Below, in pieces: positions 1 to 10,743 of a stretch of DNA of 64,000 nt. The stretch is from Craterostigma plantagineum (taxonomy: Eukaryota > Streptophyta > Magnoliopsida > Lamiales > Linderniaceae), in NCBI GenBank assembly GCA_027422505.1, contig JAPQWV010000751.1, forward strand, positions 179,001 through 243,000. The letters run 5' to 3'. Positions within the stretch are counted from its first letter, which is position 1. Every line of letters starts with the position of its first letter. The notes beneath the pieces were generated by a model. That model saw nothing but the letters and a program-made list of their open reading frames with translations, was not told the DNA's origin and did not search any database. Position numbers and translations under genes: made by a program.

Positions 1-590
1 GATTACACACTCAACCTCACGCTCTCATGTTTACAAGTGATTCCAAGCACTAGGAAAAGAGAAGATAAAGAGTGAAAAGAGCGAGCATCTGTGTGTATTC
101 TTGGTGTGTTAGTGTGTGTGGGTTGTATTACTTATGTTGTAAAAGGGATAAGGGTCGCTAATTGTACTGTAGGCGCGGCTAGGGTTTCCTTCTGCTTCCC
201 CTCCTCAGGTCTCCCAGACGCTTACTTAGCTCTCTGAGCACGTCTTCTGAATAGCTCCGTAGCTTCCTGGGATATCTTCCTAGCTCCTCCAAATATCAGC
301 TTCGTAGATTGCCTCTTGTCGGACCTCGTACCTAGTATTTGCCTCCTTCGGACTCAACCTCCTACTCTGTTCCTTGTAGGTTGTCAAGTCATGAGGAATG
401 CTGGATTGAAGGTCACCCCTATCATCCAGTCCCCCTACTCTGAGCTGCGATATGCTAAGTATTGCAACTCGGAGTATTATTAAGAAGGCATTCCTCCTCT
501 CGTGTCCTTAATTTCTTTCGCCATTTTCTCCCGTTGCCTAAGAAGTCCCAAACAGCTCAGGACTTCGCATGTTTGCTAACCCGTAGTTGG
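1..590. other. unassigned left-edge sequence
   Basis: No coding region, RNA gene or repeat unit is recognisable. The stretch is moderately GC-rich and pyrimidine-rich around 180-560. It could be the outer part of the repeat-bearing element that continues to the right, but no terminus is visible. Confidence 0.3.
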
Positions 591-2645
591 GCCCTCGATC
601 AATAAACCAGGTCTTTACTTGTTGGTGGAAAGCTGATATTTGAAATCCTGATCAGATAGATCAGGTCTCCTTCACTAGCAGAAAGCTGGACTTGAAAGTT
701 CTTATCATATAGATCAGGTCTTTATGAGTCGGCGGGGAGCTGGCTACGGACAATCGAACAAGATAAATCAGGTCTCCGCCTGTCAGTTGGATCTCGGCAT
801 AAAACGTCCGGACGAGGTACGCCGGATCGCTTGCCAGCCTGAAGCCAGACTCGGGAACCTCAAACAGGTGACAGGGCTTTTGCATGCCAGCATGCAGCCG
901 GCTCAGAAATCCCAAGTAGATAAAGTAGGTCTTCTTAGGTCAGGATAGAGCTGGACTTGTAAATTAGGATCGAGCAGATCAAGCTTGCAGGTGAGGATAA
1001 ACCTAGAATCCTAAGAGCTGACCTGGGAATCTTGGAAATCCTGATCGAATTGTTCAGGTCTTCGTTCATTAGCTCGAAGCTGGACACCTCGAGTTGATCA
1101 GGTCTCTTTGTCAATGGAGAGTTGATGTGGAACTCCTGCTGCTGGAGCCAGGTCTCCATACGCTAGCGTGGGAGTTGTGTTACGATGCTGTGGACCTCGC
1201 CGATCTCCTTAGGTAAGTGGGATGTCCACTATGCTGGCCAACTCCTGACCGTGGCTCGTCCCCATGGAGCTAGCCGAACTGCTAAATTATAGAGATGACA
1301 CGATTAGGCGGTTGAATGATGAGTTAGCGAGCTTGCAGCAAAACAGGAGCAGCTCATCGAGTGCAAGGCTGCAAATCTGTCGGCAAGGGAGCAAAAGCCA
1401 GGTTGAAGCATTCGAACTGATAGCCAGGTAGAGATGCAGGGACTTTGTTACAGAGAATTCTGTCTTAGTCACTCGTGTAGTTCTGCACCTGTGATCTTGC
1501 TGTCCTTCTATCAGAGTAGATAGTTTTTTCAAACATATGGCCGAGTCTTCCCTCCTTAACTACTCTGCTACTCTGAACCGTGCTTACCATAGTAGCACCT
1601 CCATAATACTCTAAATTAGATCGAATCTCCTTCTGCTCCTTTTACACGCCAGGCTACTGCTATGCATTCAAAGCTCGACTAAAAAACCTCGTGGAGAGCT
1701 GTTCTCAGATATCCTGAACACTTAATTCGAACCTCCACTTGTCAGCTCGTGGTCGAACATAGATATTCCCTGTGAAGTAGGCTAGCCTCGGCCTGTCGAC
1801 GGAGAGCTGAGCTCAGGTACCATGATGAAATAGGTTGGGTCCTTAACGCCGGAGCGGAATTGGCATTAGATACCCTTGACAGACAAGTCAGCCTTCGTGT
1901 GCCAGCATAGAGCTGGGCTTAGATATCCCAACCACATAGTTTGGAGCGTTCAGGTGCCAGCACGGAGCTGGACTTAGATATCCCGAATAGACAATCGGGT
2001 TTCCACGTGCCAGCGTAGAGCCGGACTTATATATCCAACAGTTAGGTTGGGTCTTCTGTGCCAGCACGGAGCCGGACTTAGATATCCCAATTCATCCAGA
2101 TGGATTGGGTTTCCTGTGCTAGTGGAGCTAGACTTATATATCCCAGCACGTAGGTTGAGCATTCTGGTGCCAGCACGGAGCTGGACTTAGATGTCTCAAT
2201 CCAGATAGATTGGATTCTCGTGCCAATGCAGAGCTGGGCTATCCCAACAGATAGGTTGGATTTCCGAGTGCCAGCGTGGGGCTAGACTTAGGTATCCCAA
2301 CAGATAGGTTGGGTCTTCTGGTGCCAGCGTGGAGCTGGACTTAGATAGATATCCCAATAGTTAGGTTGGGTCTTTTGTGCCAGCATGAAGCTGGACTTAG
2401 ATATCCAAAAGTTAGGTTGGGTCTTTTGTGCCAGCACGGAGCTGGACTAAGATATCCCAACAGTTGGGTTGGGTCTTCTGGTGCCAGTGCGGAGCTGGAC
2501 TTAGATAGATATCCCAACAGTTAGGTGGGTCTTCTGGTGCCAGCGCAGAGCTGGACTTAGATATCCCAACAGTTAGGTTGGGTCTTCTGGTGCCAGCGCG
2601 GAGCTGGACTTAGATATCCCAACAGTTAGGTTGGGTCTTTGGGCA
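590..2645. repeat. 53-bp minisatellite with two hairpins per unit
   Basis: The core (about 2270-2640) is made of near-identical 53-bp units, with CTGGACT recurring at 2551 and 2604. Each unit contains CCCAAC-loop-GTTGGG, then TGCCAGC-5 nt-GCTGG, then GGACTTAGATATC. Units become more diverged toward lower coordinates, but the GCTGGACTT and AGGTCT/GGGTCT landmarks are traceable back to about 600. Stems at the first hairpin position differ between units yet stay self-complementary (CCTGATC/GATCAGG at 647-665, CCCGA/TCGGG at 1982-1999, CCCAAT/ATTGGG at 2086-2109, CAATC/GATTG at 2197-2212). There is no open frame through the array. It may be the internal repeat block of a larger transposon; that is inference. 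Confidence 0.85.
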
Positions 2646-2855
2646 CCAGGCAGCATTAGTGGTACTTGCATCGTGCTAGCTACCCTATTTGCTATTTGCT
2701 ATCCTTTTTGCACCCTCCTTTCATGGTGCGGGAGCTGGGAGATCTGTGTTGCTTCTGGCGACCTGTCATTGGTCGTCTGGAGGTCCGAGCCAGAAAGCTG
2801 AACTGGAAACCTGCAACAGAAGGCTAGTCGAAATATCAATGCTAGGAAGTTAGCA

Positions 2856-3089
2856 TCACCTGGACATGCTAGGGCTTACTGCTTCTGTTTTATAGTCTTG
2901 AGACTTGCCATCGGCAGATCCGTAGATCCAAGCATTGCTTGAAGACGCAGAAAATTGTGAAAGATTTTCTTTCACAAGTTTCTTGTTACACATTTGGGCG
3001 ATAACACGACCACGTCCACGTCCACCTCTATTAGAGGCGAAACCTCTCCCATATTGGGACATTGCTGCAATTTGCGAATAATGACTCAT
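2856..3089 (-). pseudogene. small RG-rich ORF following the polymerase
   Basis: A 77-residue frame begins at ATG 3087-3089, overlapping the last bases of the polymerase region. It carries an Arg/Gly cluster (residues 16-28, GRGFASNRGGRGRGRV) and no other motif. Its position suggests a second ORF of the pararetrovirus, cut short by decay. A random frame is possible. Confidence 0.4.
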
Positions 3090-3500
3090 GTTAAATATTC
3101 TCGAGTAAGATAATCAGGAAGACTATTATCACTTCCCTTTTTATAATATTTCAAAACGAATGGGCTAAATGAGCCTGCCATCTCGCAAACATTTGTTTGG
3201 AGACATCATGTTTGAAATCTTTTTGAAACATAAATTTTGCAGCTTGACAATCAGTTTTTATTAAAACTTTTGATTATATAAATCATCTTGAAATTTAAGG
3301 ACACATTTAACTATTGCAAGGACTTCTCAAGCAATAGTAGCATAATTTTTCTGAGCATTATTCCATTTCCCCGATGGAATCTAACTAAGTATTCTTTCTT
3401 ATCTTCTGGAGAAATTTGTTTTAAGATTCCTCCGAAGCCTAAGTCAGAAGCATCAGTTTCAATAATTTTTTGCCAATTAGAATTAGCAAGCATTAACAAG
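3088..3500 (-). pseudogene. pararetroviral RNase H region and polyprotein end
   Basis: An open piece at 3311-3499 contains ETDASDLGFGGIL, the first catalytic Asp motif of retroelement RNase H. After frame breaks the strand still reads TDCQAAKF (about 3240) and SDNSLPDYLTRE (about 3110), the usual tail of a caulimovirid polymerase. The reading frame then stops near 3088 with no integrase following. Confidence 0.65.
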
Positions 3501-3806
3501 GTAAATGCGTAATCTTATTTTTAATTTTTCTAATTACTTCAGTGTGACTATCTGTCCACTGACAATGAATCTTTTTTACTCTATCATATAAAATAGATGT
3601 AACTATAGCAAGATTTTTATAATAAGGAGAAATATAATTAAGACTCCCTAAAAATCTTTGAAGCTAAGTTTTATCTAAAATACGATCTGGAAATTTTGAT
3701 GCAAACTCAATACTTCTATTAATCGGATTAATTTTTCCCTTTTCAATATTATGACCTAAAAATCGTATTTTAGTTTGAAATAAAACCATTTTTGAACTTG
3801 ATATAA

Positions 3807-4635
3807 CTAATCCATTTTGGATAACAATTTTCTTAAATATATCAAGATGTTTAAAATGTTTTCGATATCTTTTGAAAATATCAGAATATCATCAATATAG
3901 ACGATAATAAAATTACTATAAGGAATAAAAATATCGTTCATAATATTTTGAAATTCAGAAGGAGCGTTTTTCAAATCAAAAGGCATAACGTTCCATTCAA
4001 ATTGACCAATTGGGACTGTAAAAGCAGTTTTATATCTATCTTTTTCAGCCACTTGGATTTGCCAAAATCCTGATTTTAAATCAAATTTTGAAAAAAATTA
4101 TCGCATCAAATAATCGATCTAAAAGATCCTTTTTATTAGAGATAGGATACCTAATCCACTTTAAAACTTTATTTAAGGGTTTATAATTAATAACTAACCT
4201 GGGTGCTCCCCTTTCCTTTTCTGCCGCATTATTGACATAAAAGGCTGTACATGACCAAGGTGATTTGGAAGGTTTTATTAAACATTTCTGTAAAAGAGAA
4301 GTTATTTCTTTTCTACATAATTCTAGTAATTCGGAATTCATCTGACAAGGACGAACTTTAGTGGGAATATTTTTCTCACTAAAATCATCTTCATAAGGTA
4401 AAGAAACTATATGTTTTTTTCTATTCCAAAAAGCATTAGGAAGATCGTTACATATTTGTAACGTGAATTCATTATGTAATAATTTAATTTTTTCTTGTAA
4501 CTTAGGATTTTGAAGTTTATCTTCAATCGTAAGTATTTTAATTTCTTGCTTAAGGTAATTTACCTGTTTTTCTTTTGCTTTAATAAGAATAGAATCCTTA
4601 ATTTCATTAAGAATTCTAGTAAAAGGTTCAGTCAT
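3807..4635 (-). pseudogene. pararetroviral reverse transcriptase region
   Basis: Two open pieces (4081-4635 and 3807-4052) cover most of the RT palm and fingers. Visible motifs are RLVINYKPLN in the N-terminal piece and the catalytic box VYIDDILIFS in the second. The frame is broken between the two pieces, at about 4053-4095, so no intact enzyme is encoded. The order protease-RT-RNase H fits both Caulimoviridae and Ty3 elements. Confidence 0.75.
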
Positions 4636-4855
4636 GAATTCAAAGTAAACTTCTTTGTTATCGAAGTTACCTTTAAATCATATTCATTAATATTTTGAAT
4701 AGGAAATATTTTCCTAAGGAACGGAGTACCAAGAATTACTTGGTTTGTAATATTCTTGACAAGCAAGAATGAAGTAGGAATGCAGACCTTATTTTTACAA
4801 ATAAAGGCCTTAGGGATCTTATAATTTATTTGCAATTTTTCTCCACTCGCAGAGC

Positions 4856-5275
4856 TTAGAGAATGAGTTGTTTTATGAAAATATTGGTAGGAATTATTCC
4901 TTCTTGGATACAATTTAAATCTGCTCCACTATCAATTAATGCAATCAGATTCTTTTGGAAGTTTCCATCTATAAGTAGAGATATTTTAACTAGCCATTTT
5001 TGAGAAGTAATAACTTCTAATGTTGAAAGAAAATTATCTTCTTGAATATTTTCAGAAGTACTAGCAAATTCTTCATTATTTTTTAATTCTTTAACTATTT
5101 CTTTCCCTTTTTCTAATTTAGAAAATCTTCTTTCTAAATCTATATGACTTAATTTCAAACCTTTTATTTCATTTTTTAAAATTGAAATTTCTATTGTTAA
5201 ATCTTTAATATTAACAACTGATTCATTTTTGTTTAATTGATTCTTATTACGAAGTAACCTCATTACTTCCGCCAT
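4856..5275 (-). pseudogene. pararetroviral aspartic protease region
   Basis: The first half is a Lys/Glu-rich helical stretch. The C-terminal half contains LIALIDSGADLNCI, the D-S/T-G active-site motif of retropepsins. The frame continues with a shift into 4632-4913, which carries the ILGTPFLRKIFP motif expected at the C-terminal side of the protease fold. Confidence 0.65.
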
Positions 5276-5642
5276 ACTATAGGGTTCAGATTTAGGAATA
5301 ACTTCTTTTGAAGTTTCCTCTTCTTTTTGAATTATTTTTCTAATGATTAGATTTTTTAAATCTTGATCTTCTGTTTCTTTTAATATTTCAAAACGATTAT
5401 TGTCTAAAACATTGATTTCTTAAAATTGAGATAGAATTTGATAAAGATTATTATCTTCCAGTTCTGATTCAGAACTATCTAATTTTTTAGAACATGTTTG
5501 TCCTATTTGACAATTTTGACATTCTTCAGATTCTTCTGTTGAGATTTCTTCGATAAAATTATTTTCATCTTCTGAAGAAGATTCTGGCTCGCTATTGGAT
5601 TCTAATAAAATCTTTGATAATGTTTCTTTTAATTCATTATCA

Positions 5643-6640
5643 ATTTTTAAATTATTAATTTTTCTTTTGGTCCAACAGGTTTTTGCTTTGTGACCTATTT
5701 TTCCGCACTTTCTGCAGACTATTGGAGGGAATTTACTTCTATATTGATAATTTTTATTATCTTTAGAGAATTTTTGTTCTCTTCTTTTAGATTTTCGATG
5801 TTTTCTTTTTTCATATTGTTTGGGAGAATATTTTTTAGATTTCTATTCTTTACGAGGTTGGCTCGTACAAGGATTTTCTAAGCCAAATTGACTACAGAAT
5901 TCTCCTAATTGTTTTTTCTCATCAAGAGAATGTCTCTTAAGCTGTTTGTTGAGCTTTATTTCATTACATAAAGCTAAACCTTCCTGTATACATGTTCCTA
6001 TTAATCTTCCGTAAGTATAGGAATTATAATCTATACTAGACTCTCCATTTCTAAGGATTTTCTTTATCCTTTCTGCAAAAAGAAATGGTAAACCATCTAT
6101 AAATTTGGATTTCCAGTGAGTACTATTGGACTCAGGAAGTTCCATAACTCGACTAAGGAAAGTATCCTTATACCATCTAAAGGATGTAAGAGTTTTACAC
6201 CTAAGATTTTGAAGAAGTGTTCTAACATTTTCAGAATTATCAGACCATCGGCCTGTAAAATGTTCTACTATGTTTATACATAGAGTATAAACAGCATTTT
6301 CTATAATTGTATTATTTTCTTCTTTTACAGTAAGAAGAATATTATCACGGTCTTGTTGAGATAAATAATTATCCCACCACCCTTTAACTGACCAGTAAAG
6401 TCAGCTACAAGCATTTGAGCAATAGTTTTGTCTGTATTACCTTGAGTTTTACAGACTGTACTATACATCATCATTCTATGAACCATACCGAAAGTTTGTC
6501 TTTCAGTATGACCATCTAGGTTCCATTCATAGATACAATGGCGATTATAAGAATTGTTAATAGTAAGATCATGTTCTTCTATTAGAACATCTTGAGGAGT
6601 TGGTCTAGGGTAATAATATTTAGTTTGGATCGGTTTACTT
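5643..6640 (-). pseudogene. pararetroviral coat-protein region with CCHC knuckle
   Basis: The translated minus strand shows a coat-type region with several frame breaks (one open piece is 5843-6145). Landmarks include FTGQLKG near 6390, FRWYKDTF near 6165 and a C-X2-C-X4-H-X4-C zinc knuckle at 5675-5716 (CRKCGKIGHKAKTC). The knuckle would bind nucleic acid during packaging. It lies directly upstream of the protease, as in badna- and petuvirus-type polyproteins. Acidic Ser/Glu-rich codons between 5280 and 5640 separate the knuckle from the protease. Confidence 0.6.
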
Positions 6641-6668
6641 GCAAATTTTGAAGAATTTCTTATTTTAT

Positions 6669-7412
6669 TTATTTCTTCAGATTATATAAATTATCAGAAT
6701 TTTCAAGTTGATTTTCAAATTCTTCGCTGAGAGTATTAAGTTTTAAATTCTTCAGTTTGTTTTCAATCAAATCTTCAATTTGAGAAATTGATTTTAGTTT
6801 AAAATTAACGATATCAGGAGGAGGTTGAATACTGGGAGAAGCCATATTAGCTATTTTATTTTCATTTATCACTTTATCTTTATTTATTAAAAGATGATTT
6901 TTTATATCTTTAATAGAAAAAGAGATATCTTCAATATTTTTCTTTAATAAAGAAATTTGTTCTCCTAAAATAATAACGTACATATTTGTATAATTTTGTT
7001 GTTTTAAAAGACAATTAATATGATTAATAGTTACTGCAAGCGTATCATTTTCAAATAATTTTTGAAAAGCATTATAATATCTAATTTCATTATCTTTTTC
7101 CATTTGGAAACTAGTTTGAGGAGGATAAATAGAATTTAAATTTTTTCCTGATGAAAGTTTATAATTTCTTTCAAGTACAGAAATCATATTTTTAAAGTAT
7201 TTTGTCAAAAACCAAGGAATAAAAGGTAATTTCGCATTTTGTTTTGACAAATCATTATAAAATTTTTCTTGAATAATAATTTTTTCTTCATTATTAAAAC
7301 TTGAGAAAAACCATTTTCTAAATAATTCCCATTTGGGTAAATTAAATTCTTGTTGAATTTCTTTTCTTGCCGGAGAACCCGGACTAAAATTAATTTTTTT
7401 TTTTAAATCCAT
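6669..7412 (-). pseudogene. pararetroviral polyprotein segment, coiled-coil region
   Basis: This 247-residue frame has a Trp/Phe-rich N-terminal half (PKWELFRKWFFSSF near residues 26-39, PFIPWFL near 65) and a Lys/Ile/Leu heptad-like C-terminal half, which may form a coiled coil. Equivalent segments lie between the movement and coat regions of endogenous caulimovirid polyproteins. It ends at a stop at 6669 and the coat-like region follows in broken frames. No catalytic motif is present. Confidence 0.55.
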
Positions 7413-7454
7413 TAAACATAAAAATTCATTTCTGACTCGGTTATTTCCTCGTCT

Positions 7455-7592
7455 TTATCCTTTAGAACTTCCTAGAAACTGAACTATATTATCTGAATTA
7501 ATTCTTAATTCATCAACTCTATTTTGCAAATAATCGCTAGAAGTTGATTCCCTAATTTGGGAGGTCGAAACTCTAGAAGGAGATCTTACCAT
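7455..7592 (-). pseudogene. short N-terminal frame of the pararetroviral polyprotein
   Basis: A 45-codon frame starts at ATG 7590-7592 and stops at TAA 7455-7457. It is in the same frame as the next ORF, which begins at 7412, and the 42 bases between them are otherwise open. The two were therefore probably one reading frame interrupted by a single stop. It is Ser/Arg-rich at its start and has no recognisable domain. Confidence 0.4.
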
Positions 7593-7681
7593 ATAATCTC
7601 ATTTAGCCTTAATGGAAGGCTAAAACTTTAGTTAAACTACACTCAGATGCCTTAATATCTTAAATCATGGTTTTATATATC

Positions 7682-7713
<32 letters not shown>

Positions 7714-8509
7714 TACTAATATGATGTAGAAAAAATCTTTTAAAAACGATTGAAAGAATTAAATTTTGGATAAGGTTATAATAAAATTTGATTTTGATTA
7801 ATTCTTTGTCGGCTCTTGGCAAAGCCCGTGTTGCCGAAGTTAGGCGTTTGTGGGCATATGGCTGTTACCGATTGAATTAATTGAATAAAAATTTTATTAT
7901 GTAAAATTCCTTGTATTCGATGATTTAATTCTAAAGATCACAAAAATAATTTTAATTTTGGATTAATGGTATATAGGCTGGAATACCTTGGGTCCGAACG
8001 GGATCAAACTGTTTACAGTTTGATAACTGGACTAATAGGTTTAACAACGCCACGTACCATTTTTCTTTTGATGTCTGGTATTTTGGATGAACTACCTTTG
8101 AACAAAACTTTCTAACGAAAGTCTGATTTTTGGTATTTGGCCTGACTACCTCAGGTCCGATTGGACTAAACTGGTTAAACAAAGCCTTATATCATTATCA
8201 AGGTTCGATAGGTTGTTTGTACTTGTATCAATCATCACTTTTTTAAAATTTTGTAAAAAGATCCTATAATATTAAATTTATTTAAATGACCGGTTGAATT
8301 AAAGAATTTATTTATCGAATACGGCAACATATGACATAAGATAATCGTCAATGTATACATTACAAACCATTATTAACCAACAAGCATTGCAATAACACGA
8401 ATCAGAACTAAAGAACATGGCCAAATACAGTATTTATAAGAACCCGCTTAATACATTTAACCTCGTGTAAGAAAAACTGAAATATAACAAAAAAAAAAGA
8501 CTCTTCTGA
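7593..8509. other. gene-free stretch with TA microsatellite and imperfect repeat
   Basis: A (TA)n tract lies at about 7678-7707. An imperfect direct repeat is visible between 7967-8035 and 8130-8185: GGTATATAGGCTGGAATACC and GGTATTTGGCCTGACTACC, each followed by a GGTCCGA motif and AAACTG. The segment lies immediately 5' of the pararetroviral frames, so it may be its non-coding leader. No primer-binding site was found. Confidence 0.4.
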
Positions 8510-9009
8510 TCAAGCATACTCACAGAACCCATAAGAACACCTAACTCCATTCTTGCATTTCTTACCACACTTTCCACAATGGTTTCTGTCGTAGAGAACA
8601 CCAACACAAACGCCATTACAACACCGTTCGTTCCAATTACACTTTCGCCCGCAGCGCCCACAGTTATTACGATCTCCTCTTACGTCCCTGCAATGTTTCT
8701 TACAACAGTAGAGAGGCTCTTTCCTTTGTTAGCCAAAACCCCATTGCAAGGGTTATACTTGTAATAATTCGCCTGGCATTTTGCGCCTTTTTTTATTGTC
8801 TTTTTTACGCTTGAAGTTATCAAGAATCGACTCCTTACTTTTGTATCTGTGGCGTTGTTGTCTGAGATGTCTGAAATTGCGTCGAGCGTATATTCTTCTT
8901 CTTCGCCGTTCTCTTCCTCTTCGAAAGATAAGGCTTTTTGAGAATATAGGGTTAGGACAAGAAGTGTTGAGATGGTTATGAGTTTGAGCATTTTTAGGGT
9001 TTTGGCCAT
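8510..9009 (-). pseudogene. STIG1-like secreted Cys-rich protein, one frameshift
   Basis: Stigma-specific STIG1-like proteins are small secreted peptides of the apoplast, best known from stigma exudate and pollen-tube growth. The frame opens at 9007-9009 with a hydrophobic signal peptide (about residues 6-29), then an acidic propeptide and the first Cys segment CQANYYKYNPCNG. The remaining Cys framework (LYCCKKHC, NNCGRCGRKC, CCNGVC, HCGKCGKKC, CSYGFCEYA) follows in another frame and ends at the stop at 8510-8512. Total span is 500 bases, one short of 501, consistent with one missing base in the A run at 8720-8722. Without it the product ends after 109 residues and loses most Cys pairs. A TATA box lies at 9071-9078. 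Sequencing error or a true pseudogene are both possible. Confidence 0.8.
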
Positions 9010-9070
9010 GATTTTCCTTGGTGATTATGAGTTTATGTGAAAGGAGTGGTTGTTGTCTATTATCTTGCGA

Positions 9071-9078
9071 TATTTATA
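9071..9078 (-). promoter_or_regulatory. TATA box of the STIG1-like gene
   Basis: TATAAATA on the minus strand, about 62 bases upstream of the ATG at 9009, a normal distance for a plant promoter with a short leader. Confidence 0.55.
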
Positions 9079-10681
9079 TTAGCGTTAATGGAATTTTTTT
9101 TTATTGTTAGTTTATTTATGACGAGAGATGGATTATTATTTTGTTATATAATTTCTACAAGTAGCTCGGTACGTGTGGAATATGATTGCATGCAATGCAT
9201 GTTAGGCCTTGTTGTTTGGATTGTTGCTGCTAAAAGTCTATACTCGTATTTAAGTTTTGTTTGAATGTAAACTTTGACGGAAATAAAAGTTTTCTATATG
9301 TGGGGTTGACCGACAAATAAGCTGACTTTTTTTATATAAGCCGAACTTGGCGAAACGTTGAAGAGAAACTCCATTTCCGACAAGATTCGTGTTCCTATTT
9401 ATAAAAGAAAAAAAAAAAGTTACACATATAATTCCAAGAGCAGCGATTTCTTGATATATCATGGAATTGGATCATTGGACGAATATGATTTATATTATCA
9501 AAATGCTAATTAGAATAAATACATTCCAATATTCATCGTCAAAGTTTACTTTTTTCATGCGGAAATTGTAAGTTATTCAAACTAGAACCTACAGCGTGTT
9601 GTTTATCTATAATGCACTTAGTAAATTAGTAAATTAATGACCCTCCACTCCATTATTTGGAGCTATCTATTCCTATGGAATATGAATATTCAACGTGGAA
9701 GCATAAAGCCGAAACAATTATGATGGGAAAAGGAGAAATAAATTGAATCAGGATCGATATTACATTACATACATGGTTTGACTTTTTTCCTTCTCACATG
9801 TGGAATTTTTGGTGTTGACTTATTACATGTCTCATTCTTCGACTTTGTCTCTTTCTCCTCCGCTAGCTGTGGCACTAAACACGCTTTTTATATCGAACAA
9901 CCTTATATTGGATTTGGATAGAAATATTTAATCTTAATTAGAACCCATGAAGTGTACCATATTTCAATCAAAGGCATGCATGGATGGAGCTTTTAATTAA
10001 AAAAGTTCTCAAGTTGAAATATTTCAAGTTGATTCGACATTCTCAACTTGCCGCCACTACGAAACCCCTCCATAATGATCTATTATATAACTTGCTAATG
10101 AATATAGGTTAATAATTTCAAGCCACCATGGGATTGGTTGGAAGCTTTTATAGGATGATCTTCTGCATTGGATAGTGGCTACGAAATTCAAACTTATTGT
10201 CAACGGAATTTACTTCATTAAAGTTATATTGTACAATTCTCATTCGAAGATTATAACCGAACTAACATGATTCGTGTCGTACTTAATGCATTAACACAAC
10301 CCGATTATTGTGGATTTTATGGGTTTTTTGTTAGTTGACATATACTTAACAATATCGAAAAATGGGCCATTAAACTATTTATGATTTATATCTTGGACTA
10401 GATTATTCATCCGACTACTCGTTTTTATATTAACCGACATAAATACGAAGGGCGTCGGGTAAAATTTAAATAAAAAAGATGCACCGAAATATATTTGGTT
10501 ATATGTTCTGTATTAACTATGTAAATTAAACCTTATAGATTCTATTACCAATTAAGATTTTCCCGTTACTTTCTGCTTATCAATTTGAAGACAATGGTCA
10601 TAACTCAAATTTTATCATAGCCATTTATCATGATCCAACAAAATTATCCATTGATCCTCTTAGGGTTTTATCTTACATGCA
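9079..10681. other. intergenic AT-rich DNA
   Basis: No conserved coding region, RNA gene or clear repeat seen. Several short frames occur by chance in AT-rich sequence. Confidence 0.5.
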
Positions 10682-10689
10682 TATATATA
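10682..10689 (+). promoter_or_regulatory. TATA box of the defensin-like gene
   Basis: TATATATA about 55 bases upstream of the ATG at 10744. It falls inside a longer in-frame extension (ATG at 10630), which argues for the downstream ATG as the start. Confidence 0.5.
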
Positions 10690-10743
10690 GGTACCAACAA
10701 AGAGCTCATATATACACTAGGTGTCGCACAATATTTTCTTATA

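Larger units (their letters stand above)
2856..7592 (-). mobile_element. decayed endogenous pararetrovirus (Caulimoviridae-type)
   Basis: A minus-strand series of reading frames runs in the order coiled-coil region, coat-like region, CCHC zinc knuckle, aspartic protease, reverse transcriptase, RNase H. No integrase follows RNase H and no LTRs flank the block, which is the caulimovirid arrangement rather than a Ty3 element. The frame is broken many times, so the copy is a fossil. The 5' movement-protein part is not visible upstream of 7592. The closest group is probably a petuvirus or florendovirus-like lineage, judged from the RT motif context; this is inference. A Ty3 element that lost its integrase and LTRs is the alternative. 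Confidence 0.75.

Noticed and set aside
1880..2645. CRISPR-like array
   Set aside because: Repeats are directly contiguous 53-bp units without unique spacers, in plant DNA.
2856..7592. Ty3/gypsy retrotransposon
   Set aside because: No integrase, chromodomain or LTR pair; polymerase end and coat-like region fit a caulimovirid better. Not fully excluded.
7952..8182. 76-codon minus-strand frame
   Set aside because: It spans the imperfect non-coding repeat and has no recognisable domain.
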